Source: Sphingopyxis sp. 113P3
GTDB lineage: Bacteria; Pseudomonadota; Alphaproteobacteria; Sphingomonadales; Sphingomonadaceae
Length of the DNA: 64,000 nucleotides
NCBI RefSeq assembly: GCF_001278035.1
Contig: NZ_CP009452.1
Span: 343,501 to 407,500 of the forward strand
Direction: 5' to 3'
The notes beneath the pieces are model-generated. The model did no database searches and had not been told where the DNA came from. It saw only the letters and a program-made list of their open reading frames with translations. How positions within the stretch are numbered: the first letter of the stretch is position 1; the number at the start of each line of letters is the position of its first letter. Positions 61,719 through 64,000 of the stretch are shown here, in pieces. Both the position numbers and the translations under genes were made by a program.

Positions 61719-63800
61719 ATGACCACGACCGCAACCATCGCCCCGACCGTCGAACACGGTGCGACCGTCCTCATCCCGCTCAACAAGCTCAAGAAGCATC
61801 CGAGGAACGCCCGCAAGACCCCGCACAGCGAGGCGTCTATCGAAGCGAAGGCGGCGAGCATCGCCGCGAAGGGTATCCTGCAAAATCTCGTGGTGGAGCC
61901 GGAGGCGAATGCCGAGGGCGAGCCGACCGGCTTCTATCTCGTCAGCATCGGGGAAGGCCGCAGGCTCGCGCAGATGCTCCGCGTGAAGCGCAAGGAGATC
62001 AAGAAGAACGAGCCGATCCGCTGCGTCATCGACACGGCGAACGATGCAGCCGAGATCAGCCTTGACGAGAACGTGACGCGCGAAGACCTGCACCCCGCCG
62101 ACCAGTTCGAGCGCTTCCGCGAGCTTTCAGAGGATCGGGGATGGGGCGCGGAGGAAATCGCCGCCCGGTTCGGCGTGACCGCGCATGTCGTGAAGCAGCG
62201 GATGCGTCTCGGCGCGGTCAGCCCCAAGCTGTTGCAGGTCTATCGCGACGGCGAACTGACCTTGGACCAGTTGATGGCCTTCGCCATCACCGACGATCAC
62301 GCGCGGCAGGAACACGTCTATGAGAACCTGTCCTATAACCGCGACCCGTCCATCATTCGGCGCGACTTGACCAAGATGAACGTGCCCGCGACGGATCGCT
62401 GCGCGGTCTTTGTCGGCGCGCAAGCCTATGCCGAAGCGGGCGGCAATATCATCCGCGACCTGTTCACCGAGGATCGCGGCGGCTTCTTAGAAGACCCCGC
62501 GTTGCTGAACCGGCTTGCCGTCGAGAAGCTGGAGCGGATCGCTGCAGAGGTACAGCAGACCGAGGGGTGGAAGTGGACCGCCGCCTATCTCGATTTTCCC
62601 CACGCCCACGGATTGCGCCGCGTTTATCCGCATTCCGTGGAGCTTTCAGAGGAAGACGCCGCCACCTACGACGCCGCGCAGGACGAGCTTGAGCGCCTGT
62701 CAGCGGAATGGGAGGACGCCGGTATCGACCTCCCGCCCGAAGTAGATGCGCGGTTTGCGGAACTTCAAGCGGAGATCGAGCGGATCGACGCGAAGCGCTA
62801 CGCCTATGATCCCACCGAAATCGCGCGTGGCGGTGCGTTCGTCGTCGTCGCCCATAACGGCGAAACCCGTATCGAACGCGGCTTCATCCGCACTGAGGAT
62901 GAGACCTGGGAACCGGAACCTGCCGAGTGCGGCGAAACTGTCATTGATGGGGTGTGCGTCAACGCGGACGGCGAAATCCTCGATGGCGACAGAGAGGGCA
63001 ATGAAGGCGAGGATGGTTCCGCCACCGAACCGGAGCCGGAAGAAGAAGCCGGGGATGCTGGCAAGCCGCTGTCGGACTCGCTCATTCGCGACCTGACTGC
63101 GCATCGCACCCTTGGGCTGCGGCTCGCCCTTGGCGAGCAGCCGGATATGGCGTTGATCGCCGTGGTCCATGCGCTCGCCGCGCAGACCTACTATCGGGGC
63201 AGCACGGCCCATTGCCTCGAAATCAGCCCGACGAGCAACTATCTCGCGGTCCACGCGGACGGCATCGAGGACACGGCGGCAGCGAAGATGCTGAACGACC
63301 GTCATGCCGGATGGGCGGCGGACATGCCTCGCGACGTGGCGGACCTCTGGGGCTTCGTCGCCGGTCTGGACCATGCGAGCTTGATGGCATTGCTGGCGCA
63401 TTGCGCCTCGCTGACCGTCAATGCGGTGAAACTGCCTTGGGAGCAGAACAAGCTCCGCGTCCATGAAACGGCTGACAAGCTGGCGACGGCGGTGACGCTC
63501 GACATGACCGCGCACTGGACGCCGACCGTGCGGACCTATCTCGGGCGCGTCACCAAGGCCCATATCCTCGCCGCCGTGCGCGAATCCTGCGGCAACGAGA
63601 CGGCGGAGCGAATCGCGGACAAGAAGAAGGTGGAGATGGCGGAAAAGGCCGAGCAGCTTCTGGCCGGAACCGGCTGGCTCCCGCCTGTGCTGCGCACCGG
63701 ACGGCCCGCATGGCTCACCGATCAGCAGACCGATGCCTTCGCCACTGAAACCTCGCCGGAAACACAGAACAATGGCCATTTCGCCATCGCAGCGGAATGA
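61719..63800 (+). CDS. Large ParB/RepB-like protein of mobile elements
   Basis: The 693-residue protein has an N-terminal ParB domain: IPLNKLKKHPRNARK, GILQNLVVEP, YLVSIGEGRRLAQMLR, and LDENVTREDLHPADQFERFR (the ENxxRxDL box). A KorB/ParB-type HTH follows (GWGAEEIAARFGVTAHVVKQ). The long C-terminal region has an acidic linker (GDREGNEGEDGSATEPEPEE, about 425-445) and a helical end. Chromosomal ParB is about 300 residues. This long form is the plasmid/ICE version, often called a ParB-like nuclease, and travels with transfer or anti-restriction genes. AAGGAAGGAAAG precedes ATG 61719. No parA lies beside it. Confidence 0.88.
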   Translation: MTTTATIAPTVEHGATVLIPLNKLKKHPRNARKTPHSEASIEAKAASIAAKGILQNLVVEPEANAEGEPTGFYLVSIGEGRRLAQMLRVKRKEIKKNEPIRCVIDTANDAAEISLDENVTREDLHPADQFERFRELSEDRGWGAEEIAARFGVTAHVVKQRMRLGAVSPKLLQVYRDGELTLDQLMAFAITDDHARQEHVYENLSYNRDPSIIRRDLTKMNVPATDRCAVFVGAQAYAEAGGNIIRDLFTEDRGGFLEDPALLNRLAVEKLERIAAEVQQTEGWKWTAAYLDFPHAHGLRRVYPHSVELSEEDAATYDAAQDELERLSAEWEDAGIDLPPEVDARFAELQAEIERIDAKRYAYDPTEIARGGAFVVVAHNGETRIERGFIRTEDETWEPEPAECGETVIDGVCVNADGEILDGDREGNEGEDGSATEPEPEEEAGDAGKPLSDSLIRDLTAHRTLGLRLALGEQPDMALIAVVHALAAQTYYRGSTAHCLEISPTSNYLAVHADGIEDTAAAKMLNDRHAGWAADMPRDVADLWGFVAGLDHASLMALLAHCASLTVNAVKLPWEQNKLRVHETADKLATAVTLDMTAHWTPTVRTYLGRVTKAHILAAVRESCGNETAERIADKKKVEMAEKAEQLLAGTGWLPPVLRTGRPAWLTDQQTDAFATETSPETQNNGHFAIAAE

Positions 63801-63854
63801 AGAAAACAGGCCGGGGGCCCGTAAGCGGCCCCGGTCTCCCGCTGGAAAAAATCG

Positions 63855-63880
63855 CGGCCGCGCGGTTACCCGCGCGGCCG
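63855..63880 (-). terminator. Perfect 11-bp GC hairpin with T-tract on reverse strand
   Basis: CGGCCGCGCGG-TTAC-CCGCGCGGCCG, followed on the reverse strand by CGATTTTTT, is a textbook intrinsic terminator for leftward transcription. Yet no leftward gene ends here inside the window. It may stop antisense transcripts or act on the forward ParB message as a 3'-end-stabilising hairpin. A second imperfect hairpin (63809-63835) precedes it. Confidence 0.6.
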
Positions 63881-63954
63881 GATCACCTCGACTATCGCAA
63901 CAACAAGTCCTGTTAAGCATCGGAGGGCAAGCGGCTCCAGAGAGGAGAAGAACC

Positions 63955-64000
63955 ATGTTGCCGTCATGCTGATGAGCGCTGTGCTGATCGCCAGGCTTTG
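63955..64000 (+). other. Possible start of a next gene, cut by window edge
   Basis: A good GAGGAGAAG site precedes ATG 63955, but that frame ends after five codons (MLPSC). An overlapping ATG at 63966 (MLMSAVLIARL) stays open to the edge. The downstream gene could begin there, with the five-codon frame as a coupled mini-ORF. Too short to judge. Confidence 0.3.

Overview
The window looks like a chromosomal segment of an alphaproteobacterium of the Sphingomonadales, probably Sphingopyxis-like. This rests on high-GC codon use, the serC-serA-hisZ-purA order, class I PHA synthase beside a phasin, divergent cycM/pheA, and an alphaproteobacterial-type LexA box. It splits into an ordinary core part (1 to about 26.1 kb) and an accessory island (about 26.4 kb to the right edge).

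Core part: an SDR oxidoreductase divergent from an HxlR regulator with a palindrome between them; clpS; phasin and PHA synthase with two TGC-N3-GCA sites between them; an AlaC-type aminotransferase, a DUF2721 membrane protein, a secreted amidase, an MFS transporter, an FMN reductase, a haloalkane dehalogenase and an MsrQ-like membrane protein; purA, hisZ, serA and serC behind a candidate serC leader RNA; an extensin-like lipoprotein, a LOG-family protein, two c-type cytochromes, pheA, a CDP-alcohol phosphatidyltransferase, polA, an AAC(3)-I-like acetyltransferase and a GFA-family protein.

Island: it opens at a 131-bp sequence containing the last codons of guaA (T-I-E-W-E-stop), a known integration hotspot. 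A second copy of this end lies 6.8 kb further on, so related elements appear stacked in tandem. After each end lies an abiE antitoxin gene (one complete, one a relic) behind the same inverted-repeat operator. Five insertion sequences (two IS701, one IS1380, one IS3, one IS5) are present. The IS1380 splits a nucleotidyltransferase-HEPN gene and one IS701 splits the HTH gene at the head of a methylase-nuclease operon; both genes can be rejoined in frame across the target duplications.

The island cargo is almost entirely defence-like: AbiE, a WYL regulator, MNT-HEPN, a TIR stub, a four-gene HigA/MmeI-like methylase/DExH helicase/GIY-YIG operon, an AAA ATPase-subtilase pair, an Eco57I-like methylase with a PD-(D/E)xK protein, a Gabija-like OLD-nuclease/UvrD pair and a HEPN-like gene. 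Between them sit remnants of an SOS mutagenesis locus (LexA box, imuA fragment, dnaE2 tail, SRAP tail). A ParB-like gene of the kind carried by plasmids and integrative elements closes the window, so the mobile backbone probably continues to the right. I saw no integrase, tRNA, rRNA or CRISPR array.
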